Shown piece after piece: positions 1 through 9,200 of a stretch of DNA of 11,092 nt (its first letter is position 1; each line of letters begins with the position of its first letter). The stretch is from Tetmemena sp. SeJ-2015 (Eukaryota; Ciliophora; Spirotrichea; Sporadotrichida; Oxytrichidae), in contig JAJKFJ010014397.1 in NCBI GenBank assembly GCA_027382625.1, positions 1-11,092 of the forward strand, read 5' to 3'. Made by a program: the position numbers and the translations under genes. Below the pieces are notes generated by a model. It was given only the letters and a program-made list of their open reading frames with translations, ran no database searches and was not told the origin of the DNA.

Positions 1-386
1 TCATAATACTCGACTCCCCTTGAAAATGGTTTGGGTTAACAACTATTCCTTGATTCTTCTTCATAAACTTAATTTGCTTCAAGTTGCACTCTTAGACTAG
101 GTCGTATCTGTACATCTTCATATTCTTCAGACTGGCCTGGATATCGATTTGCTTGAAGTCTCGCTTTGAAACCTTGCTCTTTGAATTTTATGCCCTCTGC
201 TTCTGCACTCGCTTGAAGTGACTTAGCTTCAGGGAAACTATAGTGTAATAATTAATGATATAGTTTATGATGATGTTCATTGTAAACTTTGAAATCTCTG
301 GCTTCGTAGTTGTAATGGGAGCAACCCACTGTTAGATTCTCCCTCGTGAGCAAGTTATTCTCCTCCGAAATATCAAACAATTCCAT
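1..386 (-). CDS. Unrecognised gene, 5' part only, possibly with an IES
   Basis: I do not recognise this protein. ATG is at 386-384 after an AT-rich leader ending AAAATAA. The frame is free of TGA to the window edge (128 codons) and uses TAA for Gln several times. It begins MELFDISEENNLLTRENL, with HYNYEARDF, then KSLQASAEAEGIKFKEQGF and a charged stretch YPGQSEEYEDVQIRPSLRV. An AT-rich stretch around 240-286 reads VYNEHHHKLYHQLLHY and may be an IES. TTTCAAAG (on the coding strand) occurs at 287-294 and 164-171, and TTCAAAG at 179-185, all in phase, so excision between them would keep the frame. The 3' part lies outside the window, so its length and function are unknown. Confidence 0.65.
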
Positions 387-792
387 TTATTTTAAGGGAA
401 TTAAAATATTAGCAATAAGATCCTAGTAGTAAAACAGTTAAATTAAATTCAAACAAAACTATTAGATAATTAATTGTGAAATGGATTATAAGATGATTTT
501 TTTTTTAAAAATTAAAAATGTTCATAAGATTCTCATTGTTTATTTAAAACTTCCCTATAATGTTGAACCATTATTGCTAGTCCTAGTAAGCTTAATTGGC
601 CAGGATAACAGGCTTAAGGGTGGGCGGAAGTTAAATGGAGTCATAAATCCTGTCGTAGCTACTTAGCTGATCATGAAGCATAAACGTTACAGACACTTTA
701 TTCAAGATGAAGAAAAAGATTAATTCATTTATGACTAACATTTTATTAAGAATGAACTCTGCCTTAATTGCCAGTGGTGACTTCAAATTAAT
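387..792. other. AT-rich spacer between the chorein locus and the partial gene
   Basis: This 406-base stretch is AT-rich, with runs of T and A near 497-508, and no supported coding block on either strand. As with the other spacer, it should hold gene ends and possibly a chromosome-fragmentation site. Confidence 0.55.
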
Positions 793-2901
793 TCAACCAT
801 TCAATTTAACATATTTTTTTTCCTTCCTCCCAGTATCTGACGAGATAGTGGAAGTCATCATAAGTTATGTTTCACTAAGACTCTTGCCCATTCCCCACTC
901 CTCTTCAAAAGCATTTCTATCTATGAAATGGCTGCTCTTCTTCAAGTCATCTTGCAGTTGCTTAAACTCGCTCTTCTTCTGCGTGAGCTTGATGAACTTG
1001 ATGATCATGTCTCTCTCCTTCTTGTCTTTCTGCTTCTGCTTGAGAGGGTTCTTTTCCTTTTGCTTCTCCTTCTTTTAATCTTCCTCAAGACTCTTCTTGT
1101 AGGCTTTGAGTGCGGACTCCCTCACACTGTTCAACTCCCGCTGTGTGAGCTGCCCATTCTTTATCTTGGCACTTAATAGCTCTAGGTCTACAACGTCCAT
1201 GTCTGACTTCTGATACACTTTAAATCCCAAAAGTCAAATGTATAGTAAAGAAGAATAACTTTGGTGGGGAGAGGAGCGATTCCTTTCTTTTATTGGGAGT
1301 AGAGTTCAAGTTCCTTTGCGAATTTAGTGATAGTCTTAAGCTGATCATAGGAGGAGATGCTTTCAATCGTGGGGACATGCATTTTTAGAAGCAGTTGGTT
1401 TTCAGGTTAGGATTAAGAACTTGACTAACTTGCGCTAGTGAAGGGGAAACTCATGCTTATGCTAATCGCTGCCATTTAGCCATTAGTTTTGTAAAAATGA
1501 AAGAAGTCATATTAATAAGTTTGAATCTGGCTGCTGTTCAAAGATTGAAACTTGCTCTCTTTGAACAAAGAATTAATAAAGACTAAGATATAGGACTAAT
1601 GACTAATGAACTATAGTTACTGTTGGAAAGATGGTTTGATGACGAGAAATGTCGTGCTATGGTTGATCTGAGGATATTCCGATGGGTGCTTCAACTTCAC
1701 TTGGATATTCTGACCAGGCACATTCATAAAAATCGAAATCCAAGTTATACCACTAACTGACTCAATATAAAAATAGGATTGCTGTTGGCAAACTTACTCC
1801 TCTCTCTTTGTTGATCAATGAAGTAGGAGGGGAGTAGATGCATCGACACTTCTCCTATGTCCAGTGTCTTACCATCGAGGATGACTTGCCAATCTGAGAT
1901 AGGTCGAGTGTTAGGGTCAAGAATTGATGAGCGCTTGTACTCTATATTGGTCAGTCTCAGCATAAATGTCGGTATGTCTGAGCTTTCTATAAATTAAATG
2001 AATAGTTAATTATTCTCCAAGGTCTATGTCCCTCGTCAGCAGTTTGATGGAGATTGTAGTGATCTTAACTTCCAAGTTAGAAAGAATCTTATTGAACATG
2101 TTGTTCAGGATCTATAGAAGTGGGTTAAGTGATTAGACTCAATCAGTCATTCAGTCAATTGAATGATTTTAAAATTTTGATCAATAGAATAATGACTAGG
2201 GATATATATTGAGAGTGACGTTCTTCTTACATTATACTCCTCCGACTTTTGCACCTCCTTCACTTCCTAGCTCTAGAAAATATCCCCTTGTCCCCCATCA
2301 TCCTCTTCTTCTTATTTACTACTTTCTTGCGTGTTCTGCACCTTGCTTTCGTCAACGTTCAATACTGGCATCAGAATAACCTCCACCTAAAAGAATATAC
2401 GTCTTATAATTCCAATTCTTCCTTCAATATAGTAATAGTCAGAAAGTAGATTAACTTATTAGTATTTTGAATTAAGAGAGCGTTAGTTAGTTCTATATGT
2501 ACTTTACTTACGTTTTAAAGTTCTATGCTAATTTTGGAACTGAGGAGGTTGAGAGAAGGATTATTTATTTGGACTGATCCGAGACTGATCTGCATTACTT
2601 TGAACGGACTGTTCTTCAGTTGCTCGTTTATCATCTACAGAAAGCAATGATTAAGATGAGTGTTTGTAATTTAAAATGGTATCCATTTAAATTACTGGTG
2701 GATTATAGATTAACCAAGGAAATGGAGCACTTTATAAGGACTTACCTGAGTGTTTAATTCCAGATCTCTGAAGGTGATTTTCTTTTGGTGTAGGTCGTAA
2801 TTGGAGAAGTCTATCTTGTTTTTCAGGTACTTGCCGACAGAGCGCGAGAGCACGTAGGTCAAGAAACTCTTTACCGGCCAAAAACTGAGCAAATAACTCA
2901 T
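793..2901 (-). CDS. Chorein (VPS13/ATG2-type) N-terminal domain protein, with 3 introns and 5 IESs
   Basis: Proteins of this family form hydrophobic grooves that move lipids between membranes at contact sites. ATG is at 2901-2899 and TGA at 795-793. After three introns and five IESs are removed, 1,461 nt remain (486 residues). The first 52 residues, starting MSYLLSFWPVKSFLTYVL with GKYLKNKIDFSNYDL and ITFRDLELN, match the chorein N-terminus. Next come INEQLKNSPFKV, LGSVQINNPSLNLL and VEVILMPVLNV, as in VPS13 and ATG2. Later parts (IPTFMLRLTNIEY, ISISMSFPTIESISSYDQL) fit the extended N-terminal beta region. Residues 389-425 are lysine-rich and likely helical. Family members usually exceed 1,500 residues, so this is either a short version or a gene whose end I misplace. 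A second frame near 730-800 also looks protein-like (YDDFHYLVRYWEEGKK), so the C-terminus is uncertain. VPS13-like versus ATG2-like is not resolved. Confidence 0.78.
1217..1262 (-). other. Chorein-gene IES E, pointer AAAGT
   Basis: Copies are at 1258-1262 and 1217-1221; 41 nt are removed. The frameshift is repaired, joining APLPTKV to YQKSDMDVVDLE. Confidence 0.83.
1371..1447 (-). other. Chorein-gene IES D, pointer TCCCC
   Basis: Copies are at 1443-1447 and 1371-1375; 72 nt are removed, joining ISISMSFP to TIESISSYDQL. Open in frame. Supported by the natural fit to a VPS13-type strand pattern. Confidence 0.65.
1540..1632 (-). other. Chorein-gene IES C, pointer ATCTTT
   Basis: Copies are at 1627-1632 and 1540-1545; 87 nt of AT-rich sequence are removed, joining FLVIKPS to LNSSQIQTYQ. 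Open in frame. A nearby AACAG repeat gives another, less natural join. Confidence 0.65.
1726..1774 (-). other. Chorein-gene IES B, pointer ATTTTTAT
   Basis: Copies are at 1767-1774 and 1726-1733; 41 nt are removed. The frameshift is repaired, joining ANSNPIF to MNVPGQNIQVK. An 8-nt pointer. Confidence 0.9.
1973..2030 (-). other. Chorein-gene IES A, pointer GACATA
   Basis: Copies are at 2025-2030 and 1973-1978; 52 nt, AT-rich, are removed. There is no GT-AG option. The frameshift is repaired, joining KLLTRDI to PTFMLRLTNIE. Confidence 0.9.
2112..2230 (-). other. Intron 3 of the chorein gene (119 nt)
   Basis: Starts GTAAGAAG and ends CTTCTATAG, phase 0, joining KSEEYN to ILNNMFNKIL. It contains TGAs in the exon frame, which its removal eliminates. 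Confidence 0.85.
2387..2511 (-). other. Intron 2 of the chorein gene (125 nt)
   Basis: Starts GTAAGTAAAG and ends TATTCTTTTAG, phase 0, joining SIELQN to VEVILMPVLN, which is the expected continuation of the chorein fold. Confidence 0.85.
2635..2745 (-). other. Intron 1 of the chorein gene (111 nt)
   Basis: Starts GTAAGTCC and ends TTTCTGTAG. It lies in phase 0 between LELNTQ and MINEQLKN. It has canonical splice ends and no flanking pointer repeat of note, so it is called an intron and not an IES. Confidence 0.85.
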
Positions 2902-3292
2902 TAATCAAGATTATAGCAAATTTAATATTATTAATCCTATTATGAATCAATCGCTCTCTCTCTCTCTCTCTCTCTTTAACAACTTTTAAAGAAATATAAG
3001 GAGATTATTGTAATGAAGGTACTAAAATAAATAAATTTAATTCACAATGTCAAACGAATAGGACTTCGTTGACAAAATATATACCAGTTATCATAAACCC
3101 ATTCAATCATAATAAGCAATAAAACAGTCAAAGTTTTTTGAAAGAATTCTATTTAGATTTGAAATCAGATTAGGGTTTAAATGACTTTATAATTTGTTTA
3201 CATCTTCTTTAAATTCAACATGCGCATGACTGTCTATACTATATCAAACTAAAGTCATTTCTTTATTATTCACTTTTACAAAGACGATATGG
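2902..3292. other. AT-rich spacer between the cyclin and chorein loci
   Basis: This 391-base stretch follows the cyclin stop and precedes the chorein ATG. It is AT-rich, with no supported coding block. It should hold the 3' end of one locus and the 5' end of the next, and possibly the site where the germline chromosome is cut and telomeres are added. No telomere-like array is present. Confidence 0.6.
2954..2975. repeat. (CT)11 microsatellite
   Basis: Eleven uninterrupted CT units (AG on the coding strand) about 50 bases upstream of the chorein ATG. It may be only a polymorphic simple repeat in the leader. Confidence 0.95.
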
Positions 3293-6200
3293 TCAGTTCA
3301 TTGATAGGTCGAAGGAGACTTGCACTACAGCTTGAGATGATGGAGTTGGGACCTGGCTTTTGCTGAGCGAGTTCTTTTTAAATACACTAACTGGCTTTGA
3401 GTGCGCGCTATGCTGTATCTCGATCTCTTTCCTAGCAGCTTCAATTTAATACTTTAAAGAAAAGATACTTTCAATGCTTCACTTTGTTTGCTTCTTTGTT
3501 CGATAATTTAAGCCAGTGGTGGCTTTTCATTCTCCTCAGCAATAGTCTCCTCATTGTCATTTTCGTAATCAAAGTTATATCTCTAGGTGATACAAACTAA
3601 GAAATAGAATTTAAAGCTTTCTGATATAATAAGTATGTGATCTGTTCTTCATCTTCCTCGGGGATATCTTCAAAGTTTTCTTCCTCCATCAATAATCTCT
3701 CTGCATCTTGACTTCGTGCCAAGTTATTATCTGGTGAAGGGAAAGTCCTAAGCACACCACCCTCCTCTTACTCTTCCTCCTCAGGGATTGCAGATCCACT
3801 CATGGAACGTGCACTCATTAAGTTCCCACCTGAACATGAAGACTGCTAAAAATAGAACCAATTTGAAATCAATGAACTATTAACTATTGAAGCTAGGTGG
3901 TTTGAATGTGTAGATGAGAGGGGAGGAAATTTTAAGAGTTCTGAAGGGAACAAGTTGAACTCTTCTGCCTCACCTGATTATTTGTGTAGTCTTAATTTTA
4001 CTGATTGATATTACTGATAGAGCAGTTTGTATTACTTTGATTCGAAGTCTTCCTCCATTAAAATAAGTTAGAAGAGAAAAGATGGATAATTTTATTTAAG
4101 CTTCCTTAGCATACTTGATTGTTGTTTCCTTTGCAAGGCATGAGCATTAGATTAGCTTTGAGGCTTTTGTCTCTAGTTCTGCAAGATCTTAGCCTTGTGT
4201 GTGACTTGTGAAGATAGAGTCATGAGCTTAGTACTGCCACTGCTACTGGTCTGATTCACTGAATCCTCTTACAAGTGAGGAGATGCTAGTTGCATATTGA
4301 CTGAGAAGGATAGTGAAATCGAGTTCCTCTGCGATTTGTTGCTTAACCTGCTTTGGAGGTTTGATTGAGTTTGGAATGCTTAAAAAAGAAGTTACCTTTT
4401 TGAAAAGATTGAGAGACTTTAATGAATGACTATCTCTTGTTTATGCTCTGTCTTGAAAGTCCAGCTCCAGACATGCTATTTAGCAAGTCTTCCTTCTGAC
4501 TAGAGATTCTAAGCTTTTCAGTTGATTACTCTTCAATAACTCCTCTCAGTTGCATTGAAGATTTGTGCTGCTCAAGTCTGAGACTGCTTCCATCTTATCT
4601 TGCGTTGCTTTGGAAAGTCTAGTTCAAGCCTTGGCTTGTCTGTTGTCTTATAGATTGGGCTCCTCCTCTCTTCAAATTTGACTTAGACTTTTCATAAACT
4701 TGGATTGGCCCAACTCTTGAAGGTGACTTAACTGTGTTCTTAATAGCGGCTTCCTCGAATGACCTAACTACGTTTGACTTGCTGCTATTCAACTCAGTCA
4801 TCATATGATTTGAATAGCCATCCTTTGAATCTTAAAGCTGGTTCAATATAGAGAAATTTAGAAACAAAGGTATAACTATATCACTTGAGGGAGAGCAGGT
4901 CTCTTTTAACCAGGAGCCACTGATTTTGCTCTGCACATAGAGGATAAAGAGTGAAATCTTATGATAATTTTGGATAAGGTGTGTCTTGAATAATCACCTT
5001 GCTTCTCTGACGCTCTTCGTGTGTTTAGCTACATAGCAAAATATATGTAAAATTGAAAGTAAAATTAATAAATAAAGCAGCTGCTGTTGAAGGGGTTGCA
5101 CTCTAGGCAATATTTCCAGCTGCAGGGGTCCTGCTAGGTTAAATGCTGTTGTGGGAAGAAAGAGCCTGAGAGAAGAGCGTTTTGGGAGCCTTTGCAGAGG
5201 GCTGCTGCCTGTTAGAAAATGTGGACTACAGGCACCCACTCGTACTCATCAGCTTATCCATCGATTCATCAAAATCTGAATTCTAGATGCCTCCAGGTAC
5301 AAGCACATCATCCTATTCGTATTCAGAAGTGCTATGATAAGGGTGCGATGTCTAAGATACTGCGATAAATATATAGATACCTTACTTTTAGAGTTTACTC
5401 GGGATAAATAAATTGCGCCATTAGTGCTCTACTTAATATTTGACTTTTGTTTCTCAGCGGTGGTGTGCTTATTTGCACCTCCATTAAGAAGCAGCAAGTT
5501 CGAACTAGATTTAGAATTATGATGCAGACTGCCGGTCTATGCTTCATTACCTTTGCGGTCCTTATGTTGCATTAGCTAGTTGAGCTTGTTGACATAAGAG
5601 ATATTCTTCTGAATGAAGTTATTGTAATGAGAGCCCCCAGTAGATAGATTTTAAGCAGCTTGCTCCTGTAAACAGTGAGCTGAGTTTATCGTTGCTAGAC
5701 TGAATGACTGCATATTGCTGTAGCTTTAATTCTTAACAGTGTGTACGCCATAAGCTTGAGCAGCTGCCTATGAGCTTGTGGGACTCAATACGAAGTTTCT
5801 TTCTGTCTTATTCTCCCTGATTTCCTCTAAAGTAAACTCATATTTTAAATTTAAGCCATTGCTGTTAATTTAATAAGTAGAGTCCTTGAGAATTGTAGTT
5901 GACTTCTTTCTCTCTGCAAATTTTTTTGAAGTTTTTGCAATGGCAACTTTCTGTGAGGACTATTGGTTGGAAAGGTCTAACTTTGAGGCACTCTTCATAT
6001 AGCTTTGATTTGTGTCTTCTGGCTCCGTCAAGAGATCTACCTTTGTCATCAGAGGTTTAGTCGCTTGAGACTCTACGAGCACACTTGTCTCCCTCAAATA
6101 GGTTTAGTAAAAAATTGAGTATAGCTGAAGTTGAATTTTAAGTTTGAGATGCTTGCTAAGTATCAAATCAAAATTAATGCATGATGAAATGATGAAATCT

Positions 6201-9200
6201 ATTGTATCAAAGATACAGACTCTAGTTTTAGAATTTTCAGAGGAGACGATTTATCTACTCTCCCCGTGCTCATAGAAAGTCTTGAAAGAAGTCTTAGGCT
6301 GTCTTGACTGTCTTAAGTAAAATTTAATATAGATATATCCTCTAGTTCAAATAATAAGTTATGTCTCGCCTTTGAACCACCTGATTTACTGGCCTCTTGA
6401 AGTATGGCTTGCTTTCTGTGGGCGTTATAGGCCTGCCCTCCGCAGTGCTTAGTGCTAAAGTCCATAGACTTCTTGGCGGTCCTGCTCATCAATCCTTGAG
6501 ACAGTTGGGAGACCGACTTGATTGCACTTTGGTTCACTCCTTGTGACTACAAGCCTTGCAAATTCTATTATGAGGATGATGTGCTAGGTACTTAAGACAA
6601 AGATGCGGTTATTGCTTGAGTGAAATTAGCCTGACTAGGAACTAAGGAAAGCTAGTGGCGGTGATTCTAAGTGTGTGAAGTAAGAGTCATCCTTGGCTCT
6701 TGAAGGAAGTTGTCTTTTGAAATATCTTTAAAGATAGTCTCAAATAAATACTATATGCATAAAGGATATCAAAGCTGAGTAGGTTAGCAACATTTTAGCA
6801 TTCTGAATCCGCAAGCTTCTCTTTGGAGTTAGATTATGAAAGCATTGCTTTATGGAGGTGCAGTTGCATTTGGGCTTAAGAGTTAGCTGATTTATTCATC
6901 ATCGAGCTATAAGAAGCAGAGGTCTACTATCCATTCACTGAGGTGGTGCTTTTCTTTGCTTTAAGACTCTTCTATGATTGGAATACTTCCGATGTCTTCT
7001 TCATATTTTAAGTCATTGAAACTTCGTTAGTTTGCTTATTTATAATGAAAATTATACCTAGATTTAGAGAATGGATATTTTCTGAGGAAGGTAAGTTAGC
7101 TGCATTCAAAATTGCATTTGCATAAGAAGTGTAAGCTTCATTTCTGCTTCCAGGTATGAGGTTGGCAACTGAGCTCATAGTAGAAGAAAAATTGGATTGC
7201 TTCTAGTTCACTTAGCTTACAATCTAAGATGAATTCTTGCAAGTTTAAAATAATTTATAAATGAAAAAGATGATATTTGAGTACTTAGAATTTATAAAGT
7301 AGCTGCTTGATTTTTCTTTGAAACTTAAGAAGGAATTTTTTCATCCTTGGGTATGTTCTTAGTTGAAGAAGGGCAGGGTTTGATCGCTGAGGAGAAGGTA
7401 GAGGCGGTTTGGGCTCTTGGGTTTGTAATAGTAGAAGATATCTAGTTCTTGAGCTCTGGTCCATTAGTCAGTCTATGGGAGGCCTCTCTACTAGGTACTG
7501 GGATCTAAGTCTAAACTAACTTAGGTTGGCTTTTGGTCTTGTTGAGACTGCTTTGAGCAGCTTGTTAAGCTTGATTCACGGATGATTGATGAGACAGTAA
7601 GTTCCTTTAATGATTGATGTTGGGGATTGCTCCTTGACCTCCATTTATATATTTAATTAAGATAGTTTAAACAATTTCTTCTTGCAGCAGCTGTCACACT
7701 ATGGTCTGTCTATCTCTTTGCTTGAGACTGGTTTTTAGAAGTAAATGCTGTGGTCACATTTGAAGAAGGAGCTTCTTTAAAAATTTGATCTCAAATTTAT
7801 AATTAAGTTGAGATGGAGCTTTGCTGTTTCTGACTTGGCTAACAGGCTTGCTTTATTGAGAAGTGGGGCCTCTGTTTTAGTAGCTATCAGTAGACTGCGA
7901 GTGCTACTAGCTCTGATACATTACAAGAGTTGCCTCGACGTCTGATCTCAAGGGCGATGGCGACTATTGAGAGTCCAGCTAAAGAAGAATTTTGTTGTTT
8001 ACGTTCTACTGCTGCTTTGAAGATTTCTCAGCTAATCAAAATTTAATACTATGAAGTGCAGTTAATTAAAACTGTTTTCTCGTTTTGGCTCACTATACTG
8101 CTTGCTTGATTGAGAGGAGGCTTGGACATATCTAAGGGTCTGGAAGGCTGTTCTTCCTAGAGCACCATGCTTGCAATGTCATTTGCAAAGTCTGTGTTGT
8201 TGCTCATATATGACTCTAAAAACACTTACTTAATCTATTTCATTACACTTTAAATGATTGGTTAGTGAGCTTGGTCTCGTCAGTGAGTTTAGCTTGGGGC
8301 TGCTATTTATTGTGAGGCTTGTTCTTCTCCAGTCTCAGTTAAATGCAGTTCTCTACACTTAATGAAAGAAAGCAAGTTTAAAATACACTTTGCTCAAATG
8401 GAAGACTGGGATCCAACAGCTCTTAAAGAGTGAGTTGAGGCAGTAGCTTTGCGATGTCTCCGGATTCGTGAGAGCAGGTGGTGTTATTATGGCTTGCATT
8501 AGTGGCTTGCTCCTTCTCCTCTTGTATAACTTGAGACTTGTGCACAAAGTGGATCTTATTCACGGCTGCGTTAAATAAAATTCAAACTTCACAAATCCTA
8601 ATCATTCCCATGATGGATAAAATGTGAATGCGTTAGAAGTGAAGCTAGCAGTGATTGAGTTGCTCTTTCCGAGTGAGACATTGGAGAGCCTTGGAGCGAT
8701 GCTTGGTGATCTGATCTTATCCTGTTGGTTCTCCTTATTATGTTTGTTGTTGGATTTATTTTCACTCTTCCCGTGGGACTGCACCTGCTGTGATATTGTC
8801 GGCTTATTAGGTGTTCTAACTGTATTAAAGACTTAGAATGATTTAATGCTTATAAATAGGATGTAAGTATTGGTGGGGATGCCCATGTGCTTTTGATAAA
8901 TGGAGAACAGCGCATCAGAACAACGTTTCACTTCGCCATCGAAAGTGTAGTCGGTCAACTCCTCCAGTCCTACTGAGTTCCATTCAGGCACGATGCGAGC
9001 TACTCTTCTGCCTAACACTATGCAGGATAGGGCAATTGCAGATGGTCTGAAAGATCTTGCCAACTCATACTCTTGAACAGCAAGGTCCAGGAAATACTCA
9101 GATAATGAAATAGATACTGAAATTAATTATCTAATCTCAGCGTGCTTTTTGACGGACTTAAGAATTCTCTCGTCTATCTCTTGCAGATTAGCTGCATTTG

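Noticed and set aside
481..1176. Plus-strand open frames in this stretch.
   Set aside because: Those over the chorein gene are antisense shadows of its lysine-rich part; the one at 481-666 is AT-driven in a spacer with no coding character.
3169..3180. Telomere-like TTAGGGTTTAA string.
   Set aside because: Single occurrence, not repeated, and not the C4A4 type expected of hypotrichs.
4240..4400. Good-looking frame reading PNSIKPPKQVKQQIAEELDF.
   Set aside because: The TCAATC pointer leads into a different frame that stays open through the following blocks, so this one is a shadow.
3293..8602. A separate second gene downstream of the cyclin.
   Set aside because: The block after TGA 8602-8604 has no start codon in frame, and the TAACGCA repeat joins it to the cyclin in phase.
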